From Kineosporia aurantiaca JCM 3230 (lineage in GTDB: Bacteria > Actinomycetota > Actinomycetes > Actinomycetales > Kineosporiaceae), in contig JODP01000005.1 in assembly GCA_000719025.1 (NCBI GenBank), positions 372,001 through 436,000 of the forward strand: 64,000 nucleotides of DNA, written 5' to 3'. A program made the translations under genes and the position numbers. Below are positions 1-7,593 of this stretch, piece after piece (position 1 is the stretch's first letter; each line of letters begins with the position of its first letter). Under the pieces are notes generated by a model that searched no databases, was not told the origin of the DNA, and worked only from the letters and a program-made list of their open reading frames with translations.

Positions 1-371
1 TCGCGGACCAGGAAGGCGCGGTCGGTGCCGACCGAGTTGCCGGCGAGGGGGGCCTTGCGGGGGTCCGGGACGAACTTCTTGATGTAGTCCAGGACCAGGG
101 TCTGCGCCTCCTGCATGGTCACCCCGCCGTCCAGCTCGGTGAGCAGCCCCGAGGTGGTGTGCATGGTGCGGACCACGTCCACCATGGTGTCCACCACCCC
201 GTCCGGGGGCTTGATCACCACGTCCACCCCATCGCCGAGGATGTTCAGCTGGGAGTCGGTGACCAGCGCCGCAACCTCGATGAGGGCGTCCTTCCCCAGA
301 TCGAGGCCCGTCATCTCGCAGTCGATCCAGACGATCCGGTCCTGCGAGCGTTCGCTGTTCTCCGATGTCAC
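1..371 (-). CDS. orn: Oligoribonuclease (5' part, runs off the window)
   Basis: The reverse strand from a GTG at 371 reads VTSENSERSQDRIVWIDCEM and continues TGLDLGKDALIEVAALVTDS, the N-terminus of oligoribonuclease. This is the DEDDh 3'-5' exonuclease that degrades 2-5 nt RNAs and, in many bacteria, the c-di-GMP breakdown product pGpG. The first catalytic acid pair sits in WIDCEMTG (about residues 15-22). The remaining DEDDh residues lie beyond position 1, so only about 123 residues are visible. It is transcribed divergently from the PrsW-type gene. The family is universal in actinobacteria, and the product fits well with the three EAL-domain proteins in this window. Identity is secure; the GTG start is inferred because no ATG lies upstream in frame near the divergent promoter. 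Confidence 0.93.
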   Translation of the reverse strand, partial: MTSENSERSQDRIVWIDCEMTGLDLGKDALIEVAALVTDSQLNILGDGVDVVIKPPDGVVDTMVDVVRTMHTTSGLLTELDGGVTMQEAQTLVLDYIKKFVPDPRKAPLAGNSVGTDRAFLVR

Positions 372-449
372 GGCCGGTACTCTACGCTCCACAGCGTTCA
401 TCGGCTCTGGATGAACCGCCAGGTATCGCACGCCGCTAATCTCGGTGCG

Positions 450-1610
450 GTGAGTACGCCGTCCCCCTATGAGCCTGCCCAGCCCGCCGACACGGCGCTG
501 GTGGCCTCACGGCGACCGCAAATGCGGACCACCCTGCTCTGGGTCGCGGTCGTCGTGGTGCTGGTGGGATCGGCCCTTCTGAGCCTCACCGCAATCACCC
601 GGGAGACGGGTGCGCTCGGCCTGGCCACCGGGGCCGTGCTGTCGGCGGTCCCGGTCTTTCCGGTGGTGGCCACCTTCCTCTGGCTGGACCGGTACGAGGC
701 GGAACCGCCGTCCCTGCTCGCCCTGGCCTTCGCCTGGGGGGCCGGGGTGTCCACGTTCGGCGCCCTGGTGATCAACACCGCGTCCCTCGTGGCGATCCGG
801 AACGCCGGCGGCGACATGACCCATGCGGCGGTCTTCGTGGCGCCGTTCGTCGAAGAGGCGTTCAAGGGCGCCGCGGTCGTGCTGATCCTGCTGATGCGGC
901 GGCGCGAGTTCGACGGGGTGGTGGACGGCATCGTCTACGCCGGGATGTCCGGGATCGGCTTCGCCTACGTGGAGAACGTCCTTTATTTAGGACGCACGCT
1001 GGCGGACGACGGGGGTGGCGGGACGGTGTTCGTCTTCCTGCTGCGCTGTGTCGTGTCGCCGTTCGCGCATCCGCTGTTCACGGCGGCCACCGGGATCGGG
1101 ATCGGGGTCGCCGTGCGGGCCCGCAATCCGCTGCTGAAGGTCCTGGCGCCAATTGCCGGTTATCTGGTGGCGGTGCTGCTGCACGGGGCCTGGAACTGGT
1201 CCGCAGCCTCCGGCCTGGCCGGTTTCCGGGAGGCCTACGTGACCCTGCAGCTGCCCGTGTTCATCGCCTTCATCTCACTGGCCCTGGTGGCCCGTCGCCG
1301 CGAGGGCAAGCTGGTGGCCCAGCACCTCGACATCTACGGGCAGACCGGCTGGCTGACTCAGCAGGAGGTGGCGATGCTCTCCTCGCTCCCGGCCCGCCGG
1401 GAGGCCCGGGACTGGGCCCAGCGAACCGGGGGTGCCCCGGCCCGGCGCGCGATGCGCGATTTCCAGGAGCTGGGCAGCGAACTGGCCTTTCTTCGGGAGC
1501 GGATGGCCCGGGGTACGGCGGCACCGGACGCCCCCACCACCGAGTACGCGATGCTCGCCACGCTCTCGAAACTGCGGGCCCGCTTCCTGCCGGGGTACCA
1601 ACGGCCCTGA
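450..1610 (+). CDS. PrsW-family intramembrane metalloprotease
   Basis: A 386-residue multi-pass membrane protein of the PrsW family (CPBP/Abi superfamily), which cleaves membrane substrates such as anti-sigma factors. The family signatures are present in order: EEAFKG (about residue 135, the EExxK motif), FAYVENVLYLG (about 172-182), HPLFTAATG (about 207) and HGAWN (about 245). About eight hydrophobic segments span residues 25-285, followed by a soluble charged tail of about 100 residues. A GTG at 450 (VSTPSPYEP) was chosen because the region before it is Pro-poor and non-conserved looking; an in-frame ATG at 411 would add 13 residues. Neither has a strong Shine-Dalgarno. No sigma or anti-sigma gene is adjacent, so the substrate is unknown. 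Confidence 0.85.
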   Translation: MSTPSPYEPAQPADTALVASRRPQMRTTLLWVAVVVVLVGSALLSLTAITRETGALGLATGAVLSAVPVFPVVATFLWLDRYEAEPPSLLALAFAWGAGVSTFGALVINTASLVAIRNAGGDMTHAAVFVAPFVEEAFKGAAVVLILLMRRREFDGVVDGIVYAGMSGIGFAYVENVLYLGRTLADDGGGGTVFVFLLRCVVSPFAHPLFTAATGIGIGVAVRARNPLLKVLAPIAGYLVAVLLHGAWNWSAASGLAGFREAYVTLQLPVFIAFISLALVARRREGKLVAQHLDIYGQTGWLTQQEVAMLSSLPARREARDWAQRTGGAPARRAMRDFQELGSELAFLRERMARGTAAPDAPTTEYAMLATLSKLRARFLPGYQRP

Positions 1611-1640
1611 GGCGCAGGGGTCCGAGCCACCCGCTCGATC

Positions 1641-1670
1641 TCAGCTCAGTTCAGCTGGGTTCAGCTCAGC
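1641..1670. repeat. 10-bp tandem repeat at the 3' end of the DUF397 gene
   Basis: Three direct units of 10 bp: tcagctcagt, tcagctgggt, tcagctcagc. The last unit contains the stop codon (tca on + = TGA) and the final Ser-Leu codons of the DUF397 gene, so the gene terminus appears copied twice downstream. It matches the stop-codon repeats seen elsewhere in this window. Confidence 0.7.
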
Positions 1671-1894
1671 AGATGATCGAAATCGCCGTCCTTGGCCCCC
1701 AGGATCAGGGCCTCGATCTCCGGTCGCGTGTACACCAGGGCCGGCCCGTCCGGGAACCGTGAGTTCCGCACGGCCACCTGACCGTCCTGCAGGGCGGCCA
1801 TCTCGACGCAGTTGCCCTGGGAGTTGCTCCGGGCGGACTTCTTCCACTCCGCCGTGATCAAACCGGCGTCCATCCCATTGTGAAAGCGCGACAT
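1661..1894 (-). CDS. DUF397 domain protein (WhiJ/Scr2-type partner)
   Basis: A 77-residue protein beginning MSRFHNGMDAGLITAEWKKS. It carries the DUF397 hallmarks: W-x-KSARSNSQGNCVEMA (about 17-33) and a VAVRNSRFPDGPALVYT strand region (about 40-56). DUF397 proteins are small actinobacterial partners of XRE/DUF5753 regulators and occur in WhiJ-like developmental loci; the Scr1/Scr2 pair of Streptomyces is described as toxin-antitoxin-like. The start at 1894 is set by GGAGG seven bases upstream, which excludes the longer open frame. It lies in the same orientation as the XRE gene upstream, with 236 bp between them. Its biochemical activity is unknown. Confidence 0.88.
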   Translation of the reverse strand: MSRFHNGMDAGLITAEWKKSARSNSQGNCVEMAALQDGQVAVRNSRFPDGPALVYTRPEIEALILGAKDGDFDHLLS

Positions 1895-1954
1895 CTCGAC
1901 CTCCGGTGACTGGCAGACGACGTCCACTGTCGGATCACTCAGACTTTGGCTTGT

Positions 1955-1994
1955 CCTTCTGCACGTTCGACTGCGCGTGCAAGTGCACGAGCAG
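1955..1994. promoter_or_regulatory. TGCACG-rich region upstream of the DUF397 gene (operator candidate)
   Basis: The 236-bp space between the DUF397 and XRE genes contains TGCACG at 1960-1965 and a GTGCAAGTGCAC element at about 1977-1988. Further GTGCACG/TGCACG copies lie near 2047 and 2092. These half-sites resemble the ATGCACGTGCAT palindromes on the other side of the XRE gene and may bind the same regulator. This is inference from shared motifs only. Confidence 0.35.
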
Positions 1995-2130
1995 CGGGGC
2001 AGTTCAGGACTATACGGGCGGTTCGAGACCCTGACCAGTAGGTTTTGCACGCAGCGTTCCTACCGGGCAACAGTCAGTCAGCACGAACTGGTGCACGCAA
2101 GAGGGATTACACCCGGATGAACCGGAAAAA

Positions 2131-2988
2131 TCAGCCCTGGGCCAGGATCTTCTGCAGGGTGCGGCGGGTCAGGTCCGGTGGCTGGCTGTCCACCGTGAGC
2201 CGCTCCATGGTCTGCGCGTAGCGCTCCACGTGATCCGGCTTGTCCAGGTAGTGCGCGCTGGTGAGGTGCTCGACGTAGACCGTGTCGGGCAGATCCGGCT
2301 CCGGAAAACGCAGAATGGTGAAGGCTCCGCCTTCCCCGACGTGACCGCCGAACCGGAACGGCATCACCTGCAACGTCACGTTCGGCAACGTCATCAGCTC
2401 GAGCAGGTGCTCCACCTGCTCCCGCATCACCTTCGCGCCCCCGATCGGGCGGTGCAGCGCGGCCTCGTCGATCACCGCCCAGAAGTGCGGCGGGTTCTCT
2501 CGGTGCAGGATGGCCTGGCGCTTGATCCGGAAGTGCACCCGGCGCTCGACCTCGGCCAGGGTGGCGTTCGGGGCGCCGGCCCCGACTACCGCCCGGGCGT
2601 ACGCCTCGGTCTGGAGAAGGCCTGGCAGCAGCTGGATCTCGTAGCTGCGGATCAGGCTGGCGGCCTCTTCCAGGCCGACGAACGTCTCGAACCAGTTGGG
2701 CAGGACGTCGTCATAGCTGTGCCACCAGCCCGGAGCATTGGCCTCGCGGGCCAGGGCGACCAGAGCATCCCGCTGGGCCGCGTCCTCCACCCCGTAGAAC
2801 TCGAGAAGATCGGCGATGTCGCGGTCCTTGAATCCGACCCGGCCCAGCTCCAGACGGCTTATCTTGGACTCGTGCGCGCGGATCCGGTATCCCGCCGCCT
2901 CCCGGGTGATGTTCCTCGACTCGCGGAGGCGTCGGAGCTGAGCGCCCACCAGAATGCGCCGGACCGTCGGTCCACCCGGCGTCGTCAC
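2131..2988 (-). CDS. XRE-family regulator with DUF5753 domain (WhiJ/Scr1-like)
   Basis: A 285-residue DNA-binding protein. Residues about 10-65 form a Cro/C1-type HTH (LGAQLRRLRESRNITREAAG ... SKISRLELGR). Residues about 90-275 form the DUF5753 domain typical of WhiJ-like regulators, with features such as LLQTEAYARA, FRIKRQAIL and YVEHLTSAHYLD. Start is GTG 2988 with GAGGTG about 9 bases upstream. Together with the downstream DUF397 gene, the divergent HATPase gene and the nearby DUF574 methyltransferase it forms the usual actinobacterial locus linked to developmental or antibiotic control. Two identical 12-bp palindromes lie in the 312-bp region separating it from the HATPase gene, so autoregulation is likely. 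Confidence 0.88.
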   Translation of the reverse strand: MTTPGGPTVRRILVGAQLRRLRESRNITREAAGYRIRAHESKISRLELGRVGFKDRDIADLLEFYGVEDAAQRDALVALAREANAPGWWHSYDDVLPNWFETFVGLEEAASLIRSYEIQLLPGLLQTEAYARAVVGAGAPNATLAEVERRVHFRIKRQAILHRENPPHFWAVIDEAALHRPIGGAKVMREQVEHLLELMTLPNVTLQVMPFRFGGHVGEGGAFTILRFPEPDLPDTVYVEHLTSAHYLDKPDHVERYAQTMERLTVDSQPPDLTRRTLQKILAQG

Positions 2989-3160
2989 AGTGTGTGCACC
3001 TCACATGAAGTCAAGAGGATCCGATCGCCGATAAGCGTGGCTCTTCGTGTCCAGCGCGCGGTTGTGCCGCAACTCGGTGCCAGTGTGCCACCCCGGCGAG
3101 CTCAAGTCCTAGCGGAAGCCGCTTTCAGCGGATTTCGAACTGCTCGCACATTTGCTCCGG

Positions 3161-3212
3161 ATGCACGTGCATCCGCACGAACCAATCGGATACTCTCGAG
3201 ATGCACGTGCAT
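3161..3212. promoter_or_regulatory. Twin ATGCACGTGCAT palindromes (operator pair)
   Basis: The perfect 12-bp palindrome ATGCACGTGCAT occurs at 3161-3172 and 3201-3212, centres exactly 40 bp apart, close to four helical turns. Both lie in the 312-bp intergenic stretch (2989-3300) between the divergent XRE/DUF5753 and HATPase genes, which holds no gene. Same-face spacing and location suggest cooperative binding by the WhiJ-like regulator. Binding itself is inferred. Confidence 0.6.
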
Positions 3213-3300
3213 TTGGCGGTAGCGTTTGTACCGGCGCAGCACGTGGTCAGGGAGACCGGTCCGGCGAAAGGCCAGGACTCCCGGGGGTCGGGAACGAGGT

Positions 3301-3888
3301 ATGGGGCCTGTCGTGGTGATTGCACAGCCGCAGTCCGTGGATGTTGCGCCGTCGGCCGAACCGAACGGCACCGAGAACATCATCGTGCTCGAGGCCGGGT
3401 CGGCGACCTGCCTTCTTCCCACCACGCCCCACGCCGTCCCGCAGGCCCGGGCCGTGGTGCGCCGCGGTCTTGCCCACCTGGACGCCGAGTCGTTCGTGGA
3501 CGACGTGGCCCTGGCCGCCAGCGAACTGGTCGCCAACGCCCTCGAGCACGGCGTGCGCAGCCCCGCTGACCGTAGCTCCGACACCGACGAGCTGCGCCGC
3601 CGGCGCGTCGAGGGCGTGCGCATCAGCCTGGTCAGCACCGGCGCCCACATCGTCCTCTCCGTCACCGACCCCAGCCCCCTGCCGCCGGTGCGCCGACCCC
3701 GCGATCCGTTCGCCGGGGGCGGCCGAGGTCTGCAACTGGTTGAGTCACTCAGCCTCTGCTGGGGCTGGACCCTGCTGGACGAGCAGGACGGGCAGAGGAT
3801 GCCGGGCAAGTCGGTGTGGGCGATGTTCCCTAAGGCCATGGCCGAGAAGAAGCCGGCCCCGCAGGTCCGGATCCAGGGCGCGGCCTGA
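3301..3888 (+). CDS. Anti-sigma-like HATPase (RsbW/SpoIIAB type) ATP-binding protein
   Basis: About 195 residues with a GHKL ATPase fold. The N box is ALAASELVANALEHG (about 65-80), a G1-like motif is DPSPLPP, and the G2 glycine loop is GGGRGLQLVESL near residue 140. Such stand-alone HATPase_c proteins act as serine kinases or anti-sigma factors, and are regular members of WhiJ-like loci. Start ATG 3301 was chosen over the upstream ATG at 3226 because a GAGG lies just before it and the domain begins shortly after. No sigma factor gene is adjacent, so the target is unknown. It is divergent from the XRE gene across the palindrome pair. Confidence 0.82.
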   Translation: MGPVVVIAQPQSVDVAPSAEPNGTENIIVLEAGSATCLLPTTPHAVPQARAVVRRGLAHLDAESFVDDVALAASELVANALEHGVRSPADRSSDTDELRRRRVEGVRISLVSTGAHIVLSVTDPSPLPPVRRPRDPFAGGGRGLQLVESLSLCWGWTLLDEQDGQRMPGKSVWAMFPKAMAEKKPAPQVRIQGAA

Positions 3889-3917
3889 GAGCTCCCGGAT
3901 CCGAGGAACTTCCGGGT

Positions 3918-4766
3918 TCAGAGAACCTGGCCGACTCCGCTGAGAATGCGGATGGGCAGCGGAGTCTCGTTGTTGCGCCACTGCGTCGCGTCGACCAGGC
4001 CGGGCTCGATCAGCCGGGTTCCCTCGAACAGCTGCTCGGCCTCCGCGGTGGTCCGCACGATCAGCGGGGAGGACGAGGTCTGATAGACCGACTCCAGCCG
4101 TTGGACCAGGGCCGGTTCCATCCCGTCCGAGCAGATCGCCGAGATCGCCAGGTAACTCCCGGGTGGGAGCAACCGGCGGTACTGCTCGACCACCTCGAGC
4201 GCAGTCTCCCGCTGGACGAAGTGCAGTACGGCGACCAGGAGCAGCCCGATCGGACGCTCCAGATCCAGATGCGCGCGCAGGGCCGGGTCCTCAAAGATCG
4301 TGGCCGGTGCGCGCATGTCGTGGTTCAGCGCCAGCACCCCGGGCCGCGGTTCCCGCAGGGCCCGGTTGTACGTCATCACGATCGGGTCGTTGTCGACATA
4401 GACCACCTTGGTGGTGGCCCGGTGCACGCCGGCCACCTCGTGGACGTTGGGCGAGGTCGGGATGCCCGAGCCGAGATCGAGGAACTGGTCGATGCCCATC
4501 CGGCTCAGCGCCTCGACCGCGCGGATCATGAAACCCCGGTTGGCCAGCGCGACCGGTTTCAGGTCGGGCAGCAGCTCGGCGATCTTGTCCACCGCTTGGC
4601 GGTCGATCGCGTAGTTGTCCTTGCCGCCCAGCGCGTAGTCGTACATCCGCGCCGTGCTCGGCTTGCTCGTGTCGATCTCCGGAGGCACCCAGTCGTCGTC
4701 GGAGGCCGTCCACGACCAGTCGACCTCGATCGGGTCGGCCTTCGCACCGTGCGGCTGAGTCGTCAT
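3918..4766 (-). CDS. DUF574-family SAM-dependent methyltransferase
   Basis: A 282-residue protein of the actinobacterial DUF574 (Methyltransf_19) family. The SAM-binding motif I is FLDLGSGIPTSPNVHE (about 95-110), followed by VVYVDNDPIVM (motif II, acidic residue contacting the ribose). The family signature ARMYDYALGGKDNYAIDR lies near residue 40. These proteins are abundant in actinomycetes that carry XRE/DUF397 pairs, and their substrate is not known. The ATG at 4766 has GGAG upstream. The gene converges on the HATPase gene with 29 bp between them, and is divergent from the Lrp-type gene at 4920. Confidence 0.9.
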   Translation of the reverse strand: MTTQPHGAKADPIEVDWSWTASDDDWVPPEIDTSKPSTARMYDYALGGKDNYAIDRQAVDKIAELLPDLKPVALANRGFMIRAVEALSRMGIDQFLDLGSGIPTSPNVHEVAGVHRATTKVVYVDNDPIVMTYNRALREPRPGVLALNHDMRAPATIFEDPALRAHLDLERPIGLLLVAVLHFVQRETALEVVEQYRRLLPPGSYLAISAICSDGMEPALVQRLESVYQTSSSPLIVRTTAEAEQLFEGTRLIEPGLVDATQWRNNETPLPIRILSGVGQVL

Positions 4767-4879
4767 TGTCGGCGGGCTCCAGGCTCGATCAGACCGGTCC
4801 CGACCACCCTAATAGCTTGGACATATCCCTCTGAATGGATGAAAACACCCGGGTGCCCCTCCTAAAAACGCACTTCGCT

Positions 4880-4903
4880 CCGGGGGCGCCGATCCGCCCC
4901 CGG
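4880..4903. promoter_or_regulatory. 9-bp inverted repeat upstream of the Lrp-type gene
   Basis: A perfect inverted repeat ccgggggcg - 6 nt - cgcccccgg ends 17 bp before the start at 4920. It lies between divergent genes (4766 minus, 4920 plus), so a terminator role is unlikely. An operator or a 5' leader hairpin is possible. No U-tract follows. Confidence 0.45.
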
Positions 4904-4919
4904 GTACTACCCTGAGCGG

Positions 4920-5201
4920 GTGATCACCGCGTTTGTGATGTTGCAGGCCAGGCCCGACCGGATCCCCGAGGTCGCGACCACCGTCGCCGCCATCGACGGG
5001 ATCCGTGAGGTGTACTCGGTGACGGGCGACGTCGACCTGGTCGCCGTCGTGCGGGTGGAGAAGCAGGAGGATCTGGCCGACGTCATCGCCGATCACCTGG
5101 GCAAGGTGGAGGGCGTGGTCTCCACGCGCACCTACCTGGCCTTCCGGACGTACGCGCCCGATGCGGTGGACGATGCGCTGACGTCGGGTTTCGACGTCTG
5201 A
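4920..5201 (+). CDS. Stand-alone Lrp/AsnC ligand-binding (RAM) domain protein
   Basis: A 93-residue protein consisting only of the alpha/beta ligand-binding domain of Lrp/AsnC regulators, without the HTH. The pattern ITAFVMLQARPD ... IREVYSVTGDVDLVAVVR ... VVSTRTYLAF is typical, with the VTGDxDLV turn at about residues 38-44. Such short RAM proteins are common in actinobacteria and form multimers that bind small molecules; their output is uncertain. It starts at GTG 4920, preceded by a strong hairpin. Confidence 0.88.
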   Translation: MITAFVMLQARPDRIPEVATTVAAIDGIREVYSVTGDVDLVAVVRVEKQEDLADVIADHLGKVEGVVSTRTYLAFRTYAPDAVDDALTSGFDV

Positions 5202-5261
5202 TCGGGCGTTGAGCCCGGCGGTACCAAACCCCACAATCAGGACACCCCGGTCACCGATAGC

Positions 5262-6437
5262 GTGGCCCGAGTGGGCGACGTAACGGAACTGCGGAATCGG
5301 ACCGAAGAGGTCATTCGCTCCTGGGACGCCCTCGAGACCGGGCGCGGCCGGCGCGTGGTGATCGACTACGACTGCGCCCCGGACGACCGGCCGGTCTACC
5401 CCGCCGCCAGCCGGCTCGACGTGTACCAGCAGTTCACGCAGCTGCGCGCGATGGCTGCCGAGATCGGCTCAGGGGCACGAGACATCGCCGATGTGGTGCG
5501 GGCCCATCGGTCCTACGTGGCGGCCCTGCTCGGGCGGCGCGACCCGCTGTCCACCTACCTGCGCGACACCCAGGGGTGTGAGGCGGAGAGCCTGCCCGAG
5601 GAGCACATCCAGAGCGTGTTCGACCGGGCCCGGCAGGCTGTCGACGATCTGGGCCTGACCTGGGGGCCGGATCTGAACCGGCGGCTGAACCAGCTCGAGG
5701 GTGAGATGAACGCCGAGGACGCGATTGCGCAGATTCCGGAGGAGGCCCGAAAGCTGGAACCCGCCCTGCGGGAGCTGGCGGGGACCACGGCGCAGTACAC
5801 ACTGCGGATCGAAATGATGGACGCCGACGACTACTGGGCCTATTGGCTGGACGGGGTGGGCGATCGGGTTCGGCTGCGCTTCAATCTGCGCCACGCCACC
5901 TTCACCCCGACCCTGGTGCGCCAGTTCGCCCTGCACGAACTGCTCGGCCACGCCCTGCAATCCGCCTCCTATGCGCAGACCTGCGCCGATGACCCGGACG
6001 TGCCCTGGGTGCGGCTGATCTCGGTGAACCTGCCCTACCAGTTGCTGCTGGAAGGGCTGGCCCAGGCGATGCCGTTGTTCCTGACGCCGGACGACGCCCA
6101 TCTCGTGGCCCGGGTGCGGCTGACCCACTACCTGCAATTGGTGCGGGCCGAACTGCATCTGGCGGTGAACAGCGGGGTGCCGCTGGCCGAGTGCGCGAAC
6201 CATGCCCGGGCCCGCGTGCCGTTCTGGACCAATGGCACGATCAGCGACACGCTCACCGACCGCAGCGCCGACCCCCTGCTGCGTTCGTACCTCTGGTCCT
6301 ACCCGGCCGGAGTGGACTGGTGGGTGACGCTCGCGGACCAGGCCGACGACGAGACCCGGAAGAGCCTGTTGCAGAGGGTGTATCGCCGTCCCCTGACCCC
6401 GACTCAGCTCAGCCAGTTCATCGCACGTCCGCATTGA
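5262..6437 (+). CDS. Putative HEXXXH zinc metalloprotease
   Basis: A 391-residue cytosolic protein. Residues 225-230 read HELLGH within ALHELLGHALQSA, a HEXXXH rather than the common HEXXH spacing. Downstream at about 262-267 is LLEGLAQ, supplying an acidic residue in a helix. HEXXXH followed by an EGLA motif is the arrangement known for the DUF1704/MATCAP group of metallopeptidases, so a zinc peptidase role is plausible, although overall similarity cannot be tested here. The N-terminal half is helical and contains a VYPAASRLDVYQQF segment. The start is GTG 5262; GTG 5271 is an alternative. It converges on the CAP gene with a 20-bp overlap. Confidence 0.55.
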   Translation: MARVGDVTELRNRTEEVIRSWDALETGRGRRVVIDYDCAPDDRPVYPAASRLDVYQQFTQLRAMAAEIGSGARDIADVVRAHRSYVAALLGRRDPLSTYLRDTQGCEAESLPEEHIQSVFDRARQAVDDLGLTWGPDLNRRLNQLEGEMNAEDAIAQIPEEARKLEPALRELAGTTAQYTLRIEMMDADDYWAYWLDGVGDRVRLRFNLRHATFTPTLVRQFALHELLGHALQSASYAQTCADDPDVPWVRLISVNLPYQLLLEGLAQAMPLFLTPDDAHLVARVRLTHYLQLVRAELHLAVNSGVPLAECANHARARVPFWTNGTISDTLTDRSADPLLRSYLWSYPAGVDWWVTLADQADDETRKSLLQRVYRRPLTPTQLSQFIARPH

Positions 6438-7434
6438 AGAACCGCACCGAGTACTTCCGGGTGAGCTTCTTGGCGGTCAGCGCGGTGTCCGCGGCGTTCC
6501 AGACCCGGATGCCGGTCACCGTCACGTCGATCCGCCGGCCCTTGCTCCCGGTCGGCAGCTTGAGGTCACCTACCTGCCAGATCAGCGCCGGCGTGCCGTA
6601 GTCCGCCTCGCCGTGCTTGGTCGGTTTGTACTGCTGCACCTTGATCTTCGCACCGGTCGCGGTACGCACCGCCACCTTGGCCTTGCCGAAGTCCACGTGC
6701 GCGTTGGAGGCACTCAGCGACCAGCGGCCGCCGGGCTCCAGTTCGTTCGGGAAATATCCCGGGGTGGGCCAGGAAACCCAGGCCGGAGCCTTCGCTTTGA
6801 CCGGCTTCGGGGGAATCACCCACAACGCGCTCGCTCCGGCGGTGACGCCGCTACCCATCGACTTGATGAACGGATACATCACCCACCGCCGGTGCCCCGC
6901 GTCCTTGTTACCGGCCCCCGGGTCGATCATGTACTGGGCGATCGACTCCGCCCCGGTGCACCCCAGGCACAGGTTCGAACTACCGGCCGCGGTCGCCCCG
7001 ACCTTGGTCCAGCAGTTCCAGCTGCGCGGCGGGAAGTGGCTCAGGGAGTCTTCGGCATCCATGATCAGGGCCGCTTTCTGCGCCCGGGCCGACAGTTTCG
7101 CGTCGAACTTCACCGGATCGAGCTGCCCCATCGCCCGGTAGAAGTTGATTGCCAGCAGCGTGGCCTTCTGGGTGGCCGCCGACGGGGTACCCGCCCGGCA
7201 CCGGGACGCGGACCCGTCCCACACCACCTTGGCCGCCAGGGCCGGCCGCAACCGTTTGAGCACGGCCTCGCGCACCGCCGCGCGGCTGCCCGTGTCGATC
7301 GGCTTGAACGCGGCCGCGCCGAAGGTCGCCTCTCCCACCGGCTTTGCCTGGGCCGAAGCCGGACCAAGCACCAGAACCCCGACAACGGCGACCACTACGG
7401 CCCCCAGCATCGCCTTGTACGCATGCCGTTTCAT
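6418..7434 (-). CDS. Secreted CAP (SCP/PR1-like) domain protein
   Basis: A 338-residue exported protein. The N-terminus MKRHAYKAMLGAVVVAVVGV continues to an Ala-x-Ala cleavage site near residue 30. A CAP domain covers about residues 90-215: LLAINFYRAMGQLDP, AALIMDAEDSLSHFPP, and the GAESIAQYMIDPGAGN-KDAGHRRWVMYP segment. A beta-rich C-terminal region follows (about 225-338). CAP proteins are extracellular and bind lipids or act in microbe-host contacts; bacterial members are poorly characterised. Two cysteine-rich segments (NCWTK, NLCLGC) suggest disulfides. Start ATG 7434 has GGGGGAA upstream. The 3' end overlaps the convergent metalloprotease gene by 20 bp. Confidence 0.85.
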   Translation of the reverse strand: MKRHAYKAMLGAVVVAVVGVLVLGPASAQAKPVGEATFGAAAFKPIDTGSRAAVREAVLKRLRPALAAKVVWDGSASRCRAGTPSAATQKATLLAINFYRAMGQLDPVKFDAKLSARAQKAALIMDAEDSLSHFPPRSWNCWTKVGATAAGSSNLCLGCTGAESIAQYMIDPGAGNKDAGHRRWVMYPFIKSMGSGVTAGASALWVIPPKPVKAKAPAWVSWPTPGYFPNELEPGGRWSLSASNAHVDFGKAKVAVRTATGAKIKVQQYKPTKHGEADYGTPALIWQVGDLKLPTGSKGRRIDVTVTGIRVWNAADTALTAKKLTRKYSVRFFNADVR

Positions 7435-7557
7435 CAGATTCCCCCGAATCTCTGAGTGCCGTCAGCCTATCTTGCCCCACCGACAAGATGCCCTCCGCCG
7501 ACCGGGCCCGGAGCCGGAGCGGCCGGTCCGGCCATTCGGTCATCCCGGGATCAGCCA

Positions 7558-7593
7558 TTGACAGCGGTCATACCGCCCGAGCATCATCGAGTC
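7558..7593 (+). promoter_or_regulatory. Candidate promoter with spacer palindrome for the sugar operon (leaderless)
   Basis: TTGACA at 7558-7563 matches the -35 consensus exactly. CATCAT at 7582-7587 (18-bp spacer) matches the -10 at four of six positions. The ATG at 7594 then falls at about +1, and no Shine-Dalgarno precedes it, so a leaderless mRNA is likely. The spacer holds GCGGT-CAT-ACCGC (7564-7576), a 5-bp inverted repeat in a classic repressor position. A CGGTCAT-CC direct repeat lies at 7537-7546 and 7566-7575. Confidence 0.5.
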
